NCBI RefSeq assembly: GCF_021043365.1
Contig: NZ_JAJNDU010000006.1
Coordinates: 1-64,000 of the forward strand
Source: Sphingomonas sp. IC-11
Lineage (GTDB): Bacteria > Pseudomonadota > Alphaproteobacteria > Sphingomonadales > Sphingomonadaceae
Length of the DNA stretch: 64,000 nt
Direction: 5' to 3'
The notes under the pieces are model-generated. The model saw nothing but the letters and a program-made list of their open reading frames with translations, made no database searches and had not been told where the DNA came from. Positions 32,100 through 41,284 of this stretch are shown here, in pieces (the first letter of the stretch is position 1; each line of letters opens with the position of its first letter). The translations under genes were made by a program, and so were the position numbers.

Positions 32100-33356
32100 A
32101 TGCACGGAACGTGGACAAAGCCGAAACGCGGTAAAGGGATCACTATAGCCGCCGCCGTCGCCTTGCTCGTCGGCGTCGGGTCAACGCTGGCGTTCACATC
32201 GAAGCAGCCGAGCGGGGCAGCCGATCCGATCACCGCGAAGATGCGGCCGCCGAGTCCAGAGGCCGCTGATCCTCCCCGCGTGAACTACCAGCAACTGGAT
32301 CAGCGGATCGCCCTGGTGATGCAGGAGCCGAACATGGTCGGCCTGGCAGTCGCAACGGTCGAGCGCGGCCGCCTGCGCTTCATCCGCGGCTATGGCGAGA
32401 CGCTCGCCGGATCTGGGGAGGCGGTGACACCGGATACGGTGTTCCGCTGGGCATCGCTGTCGAAGGGCGTGGCGTCCGCGCTGGTCACCAAGCTGGCCGG
32501 GGAAGGTCGCCTTTCGCTGGACGCGCCGCTGTCGGACATGGGCACCACCCTCACCCTGCCCGGCGACACGCGCAACGCCACCGTTGCTGACCTGCTGTCG
32601 CATCGCCTGGGGCTTGTCCGCAATGCCTGGGACGATCGTCTGGAGGCAGGCGCGGATCCCAAGGTAATCCGATCCGAACTCCACACGCTTGCGCCGTTCT
32701 GCAAGCCGGGCACCTGTTACGCCTATCAGAACATCGCTTATGACACGGCGGCGGAGATCGTCGAGCGAGCGACGGGACAGGATTATGCCACCGCGGCGCG
32801 TGACCGGCTGTTTACCCCGCTGGGCATGAGCAACGCGAGCGTCGGGCGTGCCGGACTGGAGTCCGCCGCACGCTGGGCCAAACCGCATCACATGGGTCGC
32901 CGGCCGACCGCGGTGAATGATTATTATTACCGCGTTCCCGCCGCGGGCGGCGTGAATTCATCGGTGCGGGACCTGACGCGCTGGATGCTGGCACAGATGG
33001 GCGCGGCGCCCCAGGTGCTGCCGCCCGCAATGCTCGACACCATGCACCGTCCCCGAATCGCGACGCCCCCGCATGGCCGACGCGCGGCAATGGACAAGGC
33101 GCTGGCCGACGCATCCTATGGCTTGGGCTGGCGCAGCTTTCACTATGCCGGGCACACACTGGTCGGCCACCGCGGCTCGGTCGACGGTTACGGATCACTG
33201 ATCCTGTTCGACCCCGCCGATCGGAGCGGGATCGTGATGCTGTGGAACAGCAACCGCCACGTGGCGGCGCGGCTTCAGCTCGAATTTTTCGACATGCTCT
33301 ACGGGCTTGCCCCCACCGACTGGCTGGAACTGCCGGACCCGTCCGCGCAGAAGTGA
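32100..33356 (+). CDS. Serine hydrolase of the beta-lactamase/class C family
   Basis: A 418-residue exported or membrane-anchored hydrolase. A basic N-terminus (TKPKRGKG) and hydrophobic segment ITIAAAVALLVGVGSTLAF form a signal anchor. The catalytic S-x-x-K is in WASLSKGVASAL, the Y-x-N equivalent in CYAYQNIAYD, and the third motif is GHRGSVDGYG (HxG). Relatives include D-aminopeptidases, esterases and AmpC-like enzymes; substrate unknown. The ATG at 32100 follows AGGAAG. It is monocistronic and oriented with the CYTH/CHAD gene 63 bases on. Confidence 0.88.
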   Translation: MHGTWTKPKRGKGITIAAAVALLVGVGSTLAFTSKQPSGAADPITAKMRPPSPEAADPPRVNYQQLDQRIALVMQEPNMVGLAVATVERGRLRFIRGYGETLAGSGEAVTPDTVFRWASLSKGVASALVTKLAGEGRLSLDAPLSDMGTTLTLPGDTRNATVADLLSHRLGLVRNAWDDRLEAGADPKVIRSELHTLAPFCKPGTCYAYQNIAYDTAAEIVERATGQDYATAARDRLFTPLGMSNASVGRAGLESAARWAKPHHMGRRPTAVNDYYYRVPAAGGVNSSVRDLTRWMLAQMGAAPQVLPPAMLDTMHRPRIATPPHGRRAAMDKALADASYGLGWRSFHYAGHTLVGHRGSVDGYGSLILFDPADRSGIVMLWNSNRHVAARLQLEFFDMLYGLAPTDWLELPDPSAQK

Positions 33357-33419
33357 CGCGACGCGGACCCGCCGCCGGGGCAGAAGGGATCAAAGCCGGT
33401 CAGTAGTGATTGTCTGACC

Positions 33420-34886
33420 ATGACCACAACGTCAGGCAGTCCGGCCGCGGAGATCGAGCTCAAGCTGGAGGTCGGTCACGGTGCGTTCGCGGCGCTTTGC
33501 CGGCTACCCGTGCTGGCGGGGATTGCCGCTGACGACCGCGAGCAGCTGGCGACTTACTATGACACGCCCGACCAAACGCTAAGCGCCGCGGGCATTTCGC
33601 TTCGCGTCCGCCGCACCGGCGAACGGCATGTCCAGACGATCAAGGCCGGCGGCGCGGCGACCGCGGGAATGTTTGCGCGGCCCGAGTGGGAACAGGACCT
33701 CGCCGGGCCCGATCCCGATGTGGGTGAATCATCGCCGCTTCGCGCGCTGGTGGATGACAGCGTGGTTGCGCGAATCCGCCCCGCGTTTTCAGTCGCGGTA
33801 CGGCGCCGAAGTTGGCAGGTCGAATGGGCAGGCGCCGCCATCGAGCTCGTCGCGGACGAAGGGACGGCGAACGCCAACGGCCGCCAGGCTCCAGTTGCGG
33901 AGATCGAAGCCGAGCTGAAATGCGGCTCGCCGGACGCCCTGTTCTCCCTTGCGCGTGCGATTGGCCAGCACATACCCGTACGGCTCGGCGTACTGACCAA
34001 GGCGGAGCGTGGCTTTCGCCTGGCCGGCGGGCAGTTGAACGAGCCTGCAAAAGCGCAGCGCGTGCTGCTTGATCCGGGCATGGACGTCGCGGAGGCCTTT
34101 GCCGCGATCGTGGGTGCATGCCTGCGCCAGTTCCGCCTCAACGAGGAGGCCCTGCGCACCAATCCGGGGGCGGATGCGCTTCATCAGGCCCGGGTTGTGT
34201 TGCGCCGGCTCCGCTCGGCGCTGTCGATCTTCAGAACGGTCATCACGGATGATCGCTTCGCCCATCTCGCCGATGAGCTGCGCTTGCTGGCCCGGTCGCT
34301 CGGCAAGGCACGCGACCTCGACGTTCTCGTCGGCAGACTGGGCCCGAATGCCGACGTGAACATCCAGGCTGCCCATGGCCAAGCCTATGCCGCGGCCCTC
34401 GCCACATTGGACTCGCAGCGAACGCGCGATCTGATGATCGATCTCATCGAATGGATCTCGCTTGGCGCGTGGCGCACGCACCCGGCGGATCCCGGCGCAA
34501 TCACCCAGCCGGCGCGCGAATTCGCGGCCGCGGCGCTCAAGAAGTTGCGGGGCAGGCTCAAGAAGCGCGGTCGCCAGCTTGGCACGCTTGAAGACGAAGA
34601 CCGCCACCGCGTCCGCATCCAGGCCAAGAAGCTGCGTTACGCCGCTGAGTTCTTCGAAAGTCTGTTCACGGGCAAGAGGGCCCGCCGGCGATACACCAAG
34701 TTCCGAAAAAGGCTGGCCAGGCTTCAGGAGCATCTGGGCGAGCTGAACGACTTGGCGACTGCGCCGTCATTGATGAGGGACCTTGGCCTGGACCACGGTT
34801 CGCTCCCGCCCGATCGCCGCAAAGCGTTGCTGGCAAAGGCCACCAAGGCGCATGCGGCCCTGATCAAGGCAAAACGCTTCTGGTAA
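33420..34886 (+). CDS. CYTH and CHAD domain protein (inorganic triphosphatase-like)
   Basis: A 488-residue two-domain protein. Residues 1-200 form a CYTH domain with the ExExK motif EIELKLEV at the start and paired basic residues in LRVRRTGERHVQTIK, matching YgiF-type inorganic triphosphatases that hydrolyse tripolyphosphate. Residues 215-488 form the helical CHAD domain with conserved His/Arg (HQARVVLRRLRSALSIF, and RHRVRIQAKKLRYAAEFFES-like segment), which binds polyphosphate. It is cytoplasmic and may localise to polyphosphate granules. Metal-dependent; no operon partner. Confidence 0.9.
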   Translation: MTTTSGSPAAEIELKLEVGHGAFAALCRLPVLAGIAADDREQLATYYDTPDQTLSAAGISLRVRRTGERHVQTIKAGGAATAGMFARPEWEQDLAGPDPDVGESSPLRALVDDSVVARIRPAFSVAVRRRSWQVEWAGAAIELVADEGTANANGRQAPVAEIEAELKCGSPDALFSLARAIGQHIPVRLGVLTKAERGFRLAGGQLNEPAKAQRVLLDPGMDVAEAFAAIVGACLRQFRLNEEALRTNPGADALHQARVVLRRLRSALSIFRTVITDDRFAHLADELRLLARSLGKARDLDVLVGRLGPNADVNIQAAHGQAYAAALATLDSQRTRDLMIDLIEWISLGAWRTHPADPGAITQPAREFAAAALKKLRGRLKKRGRQLGTLEDEDRHRVRIQAKKLRYAAEFFESLFTGKRARRRYTKFRKRLARLQEHLGELNDLATAPSLMRDLGLDHGSLPPDRRKALLAKATKAHAALIKAKRFW

Positions 34887-34926
34887 ACGGCCAGTGGCGC
34901 GACGAGGGCCGACACCTACGCCTTGA

Positions 34927-36222
34927 TCACGCGCTCCATTCCGCGACGTCCGGCTGCTCGCCGATCAGTGCGAGTCCGTGGGCAATCGAGGTTAGTTCAT
35001 CACCGGCCGCGATCCGCTCCCCACCGAAGCGCCGCTCGAAAATCGCGCGGATCGCTGGAATGAGTGACGAGCCGCCGGTCAGGAACACCCGGTCGATCGC
35101 CCGCCCGTCAAGCTGGGCACGGGTAAGCGCCGTTTCCATCGCGCCTTCGATGCGAAGAAGATCGCCGGCAATCCATTGCTCGAACTCGGCACGCTGGACC
35201 GTTGCGGCGATGGATACGCCGCCGCCCTCAAAGCGAAACTCCGCTTCCTCCGATCCCGACAAGGCACGTTTCACTCGGCCGACCGAGTCGTAGAGCGGAA
35301 AGCCCTGTTCGTTCTCGATCAGCGCGATCATCCGCCCGACTGCCTGAGGGTCCGTTGCGTCCCTTTTCAGGCGGCGCAGTTCCTCAAGCGTTCGGCGGTT
35401 TCGCATCAGGGCAAGGCGCGACCAATCGGCGAAGTCGGCGAAATAGCCGCCGGGGATGTCGAGCAGCTTGCCGAACGAGCGATAGGTGGTTCCCTTGCCG
35501 ATCAGCGGCAGGACCAGCTGGTCGACGATGCGCTGGTCAAAGCGATCGCCCGCGATGCCGATTCCTGCCGACGATAGCGGCACGCAGCGACGCATGGCGC
35601 CCGGTTCTGCCACGCGTACGATCGAGAAGTCAGTGGTGCCGCCACCGAAATCCGCAACCATGATCGTCGCAGGCTCGGTCAGCCGCGACGCATAACTGTA
35701 GGCCGCACCTAGCGGTTCATAGACATAGTGGAGATCAGCGCCGAGGCACTCGAACATCGCCCCGTATCGCTGGCGAGCGAGCGACTCGTCCGGCCGGGCG
35801 CCGGCATATTGCACGGGTCGGCCGATCACGATCCGCTGCGGCCGCGCGTCCAGCTGACCGCCAGCGTGACCGATCAGCTTCTGGAGAAATCGCTGGCCCA
35901 GATCCTCGAAGCGGAAGGGCTTGCCGAAGATCAGCGCGCGTTCGAACGTGGTGCTGGCGGCGACCGTCTTGAACGATTGCACAAACCTGCTGTCGAGCGG
36001 TGCCTCGAGATATTCCTCGATCGCCCAGGGCCCGGCTTCGTGAGCGACCCCGTTCCAGGCGGAATCATCCTCCCAAAAGCACAGCGCGGAGCGGAATACC
36101 GGGCCACTGGCGGCATCACCGGCGAAGTCAATCAGACGTGATTCGCCATTGCCGCCACCGCGGGCCACGACCGTGTTGGTGGTGCCGAAATCAATGCCGA
36201 GCGCTGGGACGCCGCTGTCCAC
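34927..36222 (-). CDS. Hsp70 family protein (YegD-like)
   Basis: A 431-residue actin-fold ATPase of the DnaK/YegD branch. Phosphate-1 loop LGIDFGTTNTVVA, phosphate-2 VADFGGGTTDFSIV and the adenosine loop VFLTGGSSLIPAIRAIF are present. The length covers only the nucleotide-binding domain: the substrate-binding beta domain and lid of DnaK are missing, as in YegD. It is likely cytoplasmic with an unknown client. Single gene on the minus strand. Confidence 0.9.
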   Translation of the reverse strand: MDSGVPALGIDFGTTNTVVARGGGNGESRLIDFAGDAASGPVFRSALCFWEDDSAWNGVAHEAGPWAIEEYLEAPLDSRFVQSFKTVAASTTFERALIFGKPFRFEDLGQRFLQKLIGHAGGQLDARPQRIVIGRPVQYAGARPDESLARQRYGAMFECLGADLHYVYEPLGAAYSYASRLTEPATIMVADFGGGTTDFSIVRVAEPGAMRRCVPLSSAGIGIAGDRFDQRIVDQLVLPLIGKGTTYRSFGKLLDIPGGYFADFADWSRLALMRNRRTLEELRRLKRDATDPQAVGRMIALIENEQGFPLYDSVGRVKRALSGSEEAEFRFEGGGVSIAATVQRAEFEQWIAGDLLRIEGAMETALTRAQLDGRAIDRVFLTGGSSLIPAIRAIFERRFGGERIAAGDELTSIAHGLALIGEQPDVAEWSA

Positions 36223-36402
36223 GACCTGCTCCTTTGTCGCCGGGGTGAGCCGCCGTGCGGGGCGCGGCCTATGGCACGGCGATATCCGGTGGACAAGCGA
36301 GCCGTGTCACCGCCCTGAGGAGCATAAGCGAATACGGCGAGGAAACGGAGTGGAGGAGTGGGCGCCGCCCGGCGGCCTGTTACATCAGGCCAAAGCCTGG
36401 AA

Positions 36403-36431
36403 ACCCGCCCGTGCTGACGCACCGGGCGGGT
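36403..36431 (-). terminator. Terminator of the cytochrome c gene
   Basis: ACCCGCCCG (36403-36411) pairs perfectly with CGGGCGGGT (36423-36431). Read on the minus strand it stands 15 bases after the cytochrome c stop codon and is followed by TTTCC. It is a strong intrinsic terminator separating the gene from the Hsp70 promoter region. Confidence 0.8.
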
Positions 36432-36445
36432 CCAAGCAGTTCTGA

Positions 36446-37168
36446 TCAGCGACCGGTCTGCTTCTGCGCTGCCGGATCCACCGAAGGCGCGCCGCTGGCC
36501 GGTGTGGCGGTGTTGGCGATATCGCCGGTCTGGCCCCGCACGTCCTTCTCAACGGCGTCCACCGCGTTCACGGCATCCGGCGCGGCACCACCGGCGCCCT
36601 CAACCGCGTTTCCGCCATCGGTTTCCGCCGCAGCGCCGGGCGCCGGAGCGGCCGGGAGCGGCAGGTTTGAGCCCTGCTGGTTCATGTACAGGATCAGGTT
36701 CGCGCGATCCTGCGGATTCGACAGGCCGGCGAAGGTCATCTTCGTGCCCGGCGCGAACTTACGCGGGCTGGTGAGCCACGCGTTCATCTTGTCGAAGTCC
36801 CAGTTGCCACCCACCTTCTTCAGCGCGTCGGAGAAAGCGAAACCGCCGCGGCCATGCGCCACCGCTTCGCCCATCACGCCGTAAAGATTCGGGCCGATGC
36901 CATTTGCGCCACCCTGAGTCATGGTGTGGCAGGCCGCGCACTTCTTGAACACGTCGGCGCCCTTGGCCGCGTCCGCGCTGGCGAGCAGCGACGCGATCGG
37001 CACTTCGGCGGCGGCGCCACCACCGGCTTCCTCGGCGGCCTCAATGGGATAGCCCGACTTTTCGGCCTCGCCCGAGTGGAAGACCATGCCGCCGACGATC
37101 GACAGCCCAAGCGCGGCGCCGCAGGCAGCAAGAACCCAGCCTGCAATCGTGTTGGTCCGATCATCCAT
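36446..37168 (-). CDS. Membrane-anchored class I cytochrome c
   Basis: A 240-residue protein. The N-terminal hydrophobic segment (IAGWVLAACGAALGLSIVGG) is an uncleaved membrane anchor. The haem-binding site is KKCAACHTM (CxxCH, about residue 77-81), with NLYGVMG and a distal Met in GTKMTFAGLSNPQDRANLI. This resembles alphaproteobacterial CycM/c552-type cytochromes that carry electrons between bc1 and the oxidase in the periplasm. The C-terminal 80 residues are Ala/Pro/Asp-rich and low complexity, an extension beyond the usual length. Confidence 0.9.
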   Translation of the reverse strand: MDDRTNTIAGWVLAACGAALGLSIVGGMVFHSGEAEKSGYPIEAAEEAGGGAAAEVPIASLLASADAAKGADVFKKCAACHTMTQGGANGIGPNLYGVMGEAVAHGRGGFAFSDALKKVGGNWDFDKMNAWLTSPRKFAPGTKMTFAGLSNPQDRANLILYMNQQGSNLPLPAAPAPGAAAETDGGNAVEGAGGAAPDAVNAVDAVEKDVRGQTGDIANTATPASGAPSVDPAAQKQTGR

Positions 37169-37268
37169 GTCGTGCGGTTACCCCTCCAAAGTCGTGCGTC
37201 CATAGAAAAGCCGTCATCGGACGGCAAGCGCTTGAGAGGAAGTTGATCGTCGCTTAGCGGTCAGATCG

Positions 37269-38159
37269 ATGGAAAATTTCGCAGCGCCTGCTCGCCCGAT
37301 CGTCGCCAACATGATCGCCGCCGCTTCCGAAGCACCCGAACGCACGGTCGCCTTCCAGGGCGCGCCGGGGGCAAACAGCCATGTCGCGGTGACGGAAGTG
37401 TTCCCCGACGCGCTGCCGCTGCCCTGCTTTTCCTTCGAGGACGCGATCGACGCGGTGAAGGGCGGCACGGCCGACCGAGCGATGATCCCGATCGAAAATT
37501 CGCTGCACGGCCGCGTCGCCGACATCCATTTCCTGCTGCCCGAATCGGGGCTGGTGATCACGGGCGAGCATTTCCTGCCGATCCGGCACGCCCTGATGGG
37601 AGTGGGCGAACGGGACGACATCCGCGAGGCGATGAGCCATCCGCAGGCGCTGGGACAATGCCGCCACTGGCTGAAGGCGCATGACATTCGACCGATTTCC
37701 TACCCGGATACCGCGGGTGCGGCGGCCATGGTCGCGGAACAGGCCAATCCCGCCATCGCCGCGCTCGCCCCGCCCGCAGCAGCGGACATATACGGCCTCA
37801 ACCTGCTCGCCACCGATATCGCCGATGCCGATCACAACATGACCCGCTTTGTCGTGCTGGCGCGCGGCAGCAAGCCGCCGGTGGGTGACGGCCCGTGGAT
37901 GACTACCTTCATCTTCGAGGTGAAGAACGTGCCCGCCGCGCTTTACAAGGCGCTTGGCGGCTTCGCCACGAACGGCGTGAACATGACCAAGCTGGAAAGC
38001 TACCAGCGCGGTGGCACCTTTGCCGCGACCGACTTCTACTGCGATATCGAAGGCAAGCCGGGCGACGAGAATGTGGACCGCGCGCTGGAAGAACTCGGTT
38101 TCCAGACGAAGTGGGTTCGCGTGCTGGGCACCTATCGGCAGGCGCGCAAGCGCGGCTAG
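37269..38159 (+). CDS. pheA: Prephenate dehydratase
   Basis: A 296-residue monofunctional prephenate dehydratase making phenylpyruvate for phenylalanine synthesis. The catalytic domain begins RTVAFQGAPGANSHVAVTEV. GTADRAMIPIENSLHGRV contains the conserved Pro-Ile-Glu-Asn, and DADHNMTRFVVLARG is the Thr-Arg-Phe motif. An ACT regulatory domain follows from about residue 205 (TFIFEVKNVPAALYKALGGF, ending YRQARKRG) and carries phenylalanine feedback (NGVNMTKLESYQ, normally ESRP-like). Divergent from cytochrome c, whose start is 100 bases away; they share one promoter region. Confidence 0.95.
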   Translation: MENFAAPARPIVANMIAAASEAPERTVAFQGAPGANSHVAVTEVFPDALPLPCFSFEDAIDAVKGGTADRAMIPIENSLHGRVADIHFLLPESGLVITGEHFLPIRHALMGVGERDDIREAMSHPQALGQCRHWLKAHDIRPISYPDTAGAAAMVAEQANPAIAALAPPAAADIYGLNLLATDIADADHNMTRFVVLARGSKPPVGDGPWMTTFIFEVKNVPAALYKALGGFATNGVNMTKLESYQRGGTFAATDFYCDIEGKPGDENVDRALEELGFQTKWVRVLGTYRQARKRG

Positions 38160-38251
38160 GCCGCTGCAACTGGTCGCATCGCCGCCACGCCGCAGCTTGC
38201 GTCGCGCCCGCGCTGTCGTATCACCCGATACGACAAGGAGAAGGCGAGCGG

Positions 38252-40369
38252 ATGACGATGCGTAAGATGTTGCTGGCGGGCGTGGCCCTCGCCGTATCTA
38301 CAAGTGCGGTTGCGCAAGGGGCGCCCAGTGCGCCGCGCGTCGCGAAGAAGCCGCATGAGGTTTCCTCCCCCAACGGCATCCGCAGCGACGAATATTACTG
38401 GCTGCGCGACGACACCCGCAAGAACCCGGAGATGCTCGCCTACCTGCAGGCCGAGAACGCCTATGCGGACACGCAACTGGCGACGCTGAAGCCTCTGCAG
38501 GACACATTGTACCAGGAGACGGTCAGCCACATCAAACAGGATGACAGTTCCGTTCCCTATCTGAAGAACGGCTATTGGTATCAGACTCGGTTCGAGACGG
38601 GCGCAGACTATCCTGTGATCGAGCGCCGCAAGGGCGATCGCAACGCACCGGCAGAATTGATGTTCGATCAGCCGGCGATGGCCAAGGGGCATAATTTCTT
38701 CGCCCTGTCGGCCTGGGCCGTCAGCCCGAACAACCGCATGGTGGCCTATGCCGAGGATGTGGTCGGACGCCGGCAATACACGCTGAAGATCAAGGATCTC
38801 GCCACCGGTCAGCTGATGGCCGACACGATCACCAACGCCGAACCCAACATCGTCTGGGCCGACGACAATCGCACGATCCTGTACGTCGCCAAGGATCCGA
38901 CCACATTACGTGGTTACAAGGTGATGGCGCATGTCCTGGGCACCCCTGTCGCGCAGGACAAGATGCTCTACGAGGAGAAGGACGATACCTTCCAGATGGG
39001 CATCACGCGCACCAGCGATGATCGCTTTGTCTGCATCATCGTCCAGTCCACCGTCAGCGATGAGCAGCGCTGCGCGCCCGCGACGAGCCCCGCTGCCTTC
39101 CAGACGCTGGCACCCCGCAAGCGTGAGCTGCGCTACGAAGCGGATCACATGGACGGTCGCTGGATCGTCCGCACGAATCTGCGGGCGAAAAACTATACGC
39201 TGATGACGGTCGCTGATGGCGATGCTGCCCGGGGCACCGGCGCGTGGAAGGATCTGACCCCCGCCAGCGACACGGTGTTCATCGAAGGGTTCAAGCCGTT
39301 CACCGGCTTCATCGCCATCGATCAGCGCGAAGGTGGCAACCGGATGATCCGGGTACTCGATGCCACTGGCAAGTCGCTGCCGGTCAGGGCCGACGAGCCC
39401 GCCTATCGCATGGCGCTGGACGTCAACGAAGAGCCGGACACGGCTTGGGTGCGCTATACCTATGGTTCGCTCGTCACCCCGACGACCACCTATGAGGTGA
39501 ACGCCAAGACGGGCGAGCGGCGCGTGCTGAAAGTGGCGCCGGTCCCCGGCTACGATCCCGCGAATTACATCACCGAACGCGTGTGGGCGACTGCCCGCGA
39601 CGGCACGAAGATCCCGGTGAGCCTGGTTCATCGCAAGGACGTGAAGCGCGACGGCACGGCGCCGTTGTTCCAATACGCCTATGGCAGCTACGGGATCTCA
39701 ACGGATCCGGCGGTGGATCCGGGCCGGATCGGGTTGCTCGACCGCGGGGTCGTCTATGCCATCGCCCATATCCGGGGTGGACAGGAAATGGGCCGCCAAT
39801 GGTATGATGACGGCCATCTGCTGAACAAGAAGAACAGCTTCACCGACTTCGTCGACGTGACCCGCTATCTCGTCGCGCAGAAATATGCCGCCAAAGGCCG
39901 CGTTGCCGCGATGGGCGGATCGGCGGGCGGGCTGCTGATGGGCGGCGTCGCCAATATGGCACCCGAGGATTACAAGGTGATCGTGGCACAGGTGCCGTTC
40001 GTCGACGTGGTAACGACGATGCTGGACGCCTCCATCCCGCTCACCACCTTCGAATATGACGAGTGGGGCAACCCGGCTCAGAAGCAATATTATGACTATA
40101 TGCTGAGCTACTCACCGTACGACCAGGTCGCGGCCAGGGCCTATCCGGCAATGTATGTCGGCACCGGCCTGTGGGACAGCCAGGTGCAATATTATGAGCC
40201 CGCAAAGTGGGTGGCGCGCCTGCGTGACAAGAAGACGGACAACAATCCGCTGCTGTTCCGGGTGAACATGGAAGCAGGCCATGGCGGCAAGTCCGGCCGC
40301 TTCGAACGATATCGCCAGAATGCCGAATGGGGCGCCTTCGTGCTCCAGCAGCTGAACGTCGTGAAATAA
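38252..40369 (+). CDS. Exported prolyl oligopeptidase-family (S9A, oligopeptidase B-like) peptidase
   Basis: A 705-residue serine peptidase. A Sec signal peptide is clear (MTMRKMLLAGVALAVSTSAV with AQG cleavage). It is followed by an N-terminal propeller and a C-terminal alpha/beta-hydrolase domain. The nucleophile is in AAMGGSAGGLLMGG, the YAYGSYG and IAHIRGGQEMGR segments are oligopeptidase B hallmarks, and the catalytic His is in EAGHGGKSGRFE. Classical oligopeptidase B is cytoplasmic; this one is predicted periplasmic. The start is ATG 38252 or 38258. A terminator follows. Confidence 0.9.
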   Translation: MTMRKMLLAGVALAVSTSAVAQGAPSAPRVAKKPHEVSSPNGIRSDEYYWLRDDTRKNPEMLAYLQAENAYADTQLATLKPLQDTLYQETVSHIKQDDSSVPYLKNGYWYQTRFETGADYPVIERRKGDRNAPAELMFDQPAMAKGHNFFALSAWAVSPNNRMVAYAEDVVGRRQYTLKIKDLATGQLMADTITNAEPNIVWADDNRTILYVAKDPTTLRGYKVMAHVLGTPVAQDKMLYEEKDDTFQMGITRTSDDRFVCIIVQSTVSDEQRCAPATSPAAFQTLAPRKRELRYEADHMDGRWIVRTNLRAKNYTLMTVADGDAARGTGAWKDLTPASDTVFIEGFKPFTGFIAIDQREGGNRMIRVLDATGKSLPVRADEPAYRMALDVNEEPDTAWVRYTYGSLVTPTTTYEVNAKTGERRVLKVAPVPGYDPANYITERVWATARDGTKIPVSLVHRKDVKRDGTAPLFQYAYGSYGISTDPAVDPGRIGLLDRGVVYAIAHIRGGQEMGRQWYDDGHLLNKKNSFTDFVDVTRYLVAQKYAAKGRVAAMGGSAGGLLMGGVANMAPEDYKVIVAQVPFVDVVTTMLDASIPLTTFEYDEWGNPAQKQYYDYMLSYSPYDQVAARAYPAMYVGTGLWDSQVQYYEPAKWVARLRDKKTDNNPLLFRVNMEAGHGGKSGRFERYRQNAEWGAFVLQQLNVVK

Positions 40370-40375
40370 GCGGCT

Positions 40376-40411
40376 GCCCGCCCGTCCCGGTCACCACCGG
40401 GAAGGGCGGGC
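40376..40411. terminator. Bidirectional terminator between convergent genes
   Basis: GCCCGCCC (40376-40383) pairs with GGGCGGGC (40404-40411), with an inner CCCGG/CCGGG stem. It lies between the stop of the peptidase gene (plus) and the stop of nudC (minus), so it probably ends both transcripts. Confidence 0.75.
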
Positions 40412-40417
40412 CCGCGA

Positions 40418-41284
40418 TCAGCCTTCGTTAGCCCAGAGTGTCAACAAAGTATGGGCGATGGCATAGGTCGGCGGCGCCACAAACGGGCCGTCGCCGGCCA
40501 GCGACGCGCGGACTTCCTCGCGGGTGAACCAGCCGGCCTTTTCCAGCTCGTTCTCGTCCAGCGTGATTGCATCATCGTCTGCCACGCCGACACAGGCGAT
40601 CATCAGCTGTGACGGAAACGGCCAGGGCTGGCTGGCGACGTAGCGCACGCCGGAGACGCGCACGCCGGCCTCTTCCTGGATCTCGCGCGCCACCGCTTCC
40701 TCAATCGATTCGCCCGGCTCCAGGAAACCTGCCAGCGCAGAATAGCGGCCGGCCGGCCAGCTTGGCTGCCGGCCGAGCAGCGCGCGCCCTTCATGCTCCG
40801 CGATCATGATGACGACCGGGTCGACGCGGGGAAAATGCTCGGTGGAGCAGTTAGTGCACTTGCGACCCCAGCCGGCTCGGAACGCCTCCGTCTGGGTGCC
40901 GCAGTTTGCGCAGAAACGATGCCGCGCATTCCAGTCGAGCACCGCACGGGCCATGGCATACGTCGCCGCTTCCCCCGGCGCGAGCTGGTCCAGCGCACGG
41001 AACAGCGCCGGCGAGCGCAGCGGGGGTGCGGGCACGCCCTCGGGCGCGGCAGCGAAGCGCGGGCGGCCCTCATCAAAACCCAGCAGGACGATATGGGCAT
41101 CGTCCGGGGCCTCGGTCACCATCGTCCAGCCGAGGCGGCCGTCCTCGGTGATTTCGGGATCATAGCCGTCGAGCTTGAGCAGCCGTGCGCGCCAGTCGCC
41201 CAGCGCGGCGGCAAATGCCTCGGCATCGTTGCGGTGATCGGCGACGCGGGTCAGGGTGCCGCCGGTGAAGCCAGGGACGCTCAT
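40418..41284 (-). CDS. nudC: NAD(+)/NADH pyrophosphatase (Nudix)
   Basis: A 288-residue NudC-type Nudix hydrolase that cleaves NADH or NAD-capped RNA. A zinc ribbon is made by RFCANCGTQ and KCTNCSTEHFPR. The Nudix box reads GFLEPGESIEEAVAREIQEE followed by AG, with all catalytic Glu residues. The NudC specificity motif is SQPWPFPSQLMIA. The start MSVPGFTGG at 41284 overlaps the upstream hydrolase stop (ATGA), so it is the last gene of a mutY-hydrolase-nudC operon, in keeping with nucleotide and DNA quality control. Confidence 0.92.
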   Translation of the reverse strand: MSVPGFTGGTLTRVADHRNDAEAFAAALGDWRARLLKLDGYDPEITEDGRLGWTMVTEAPDDAHIVLLGFDEGRPRFAAAPEGVPAPPLRSPALFRALDQLAPGEAATYAMARAVLDWNARHRFCANCGTQTEAFRAGWGRKCTNCSTEHFPRVDPVVIMIAEHEGRALLGRQPSWPAGRYSALAGFLEPGESIEEAVAREIQEEAGVRVSGVRYVASQPWPFPSQLMIACVGVADDDAITLDENELEKAGWFTREEVRASLAGDGPFVAPPTYAIAHTLLTLWANEG

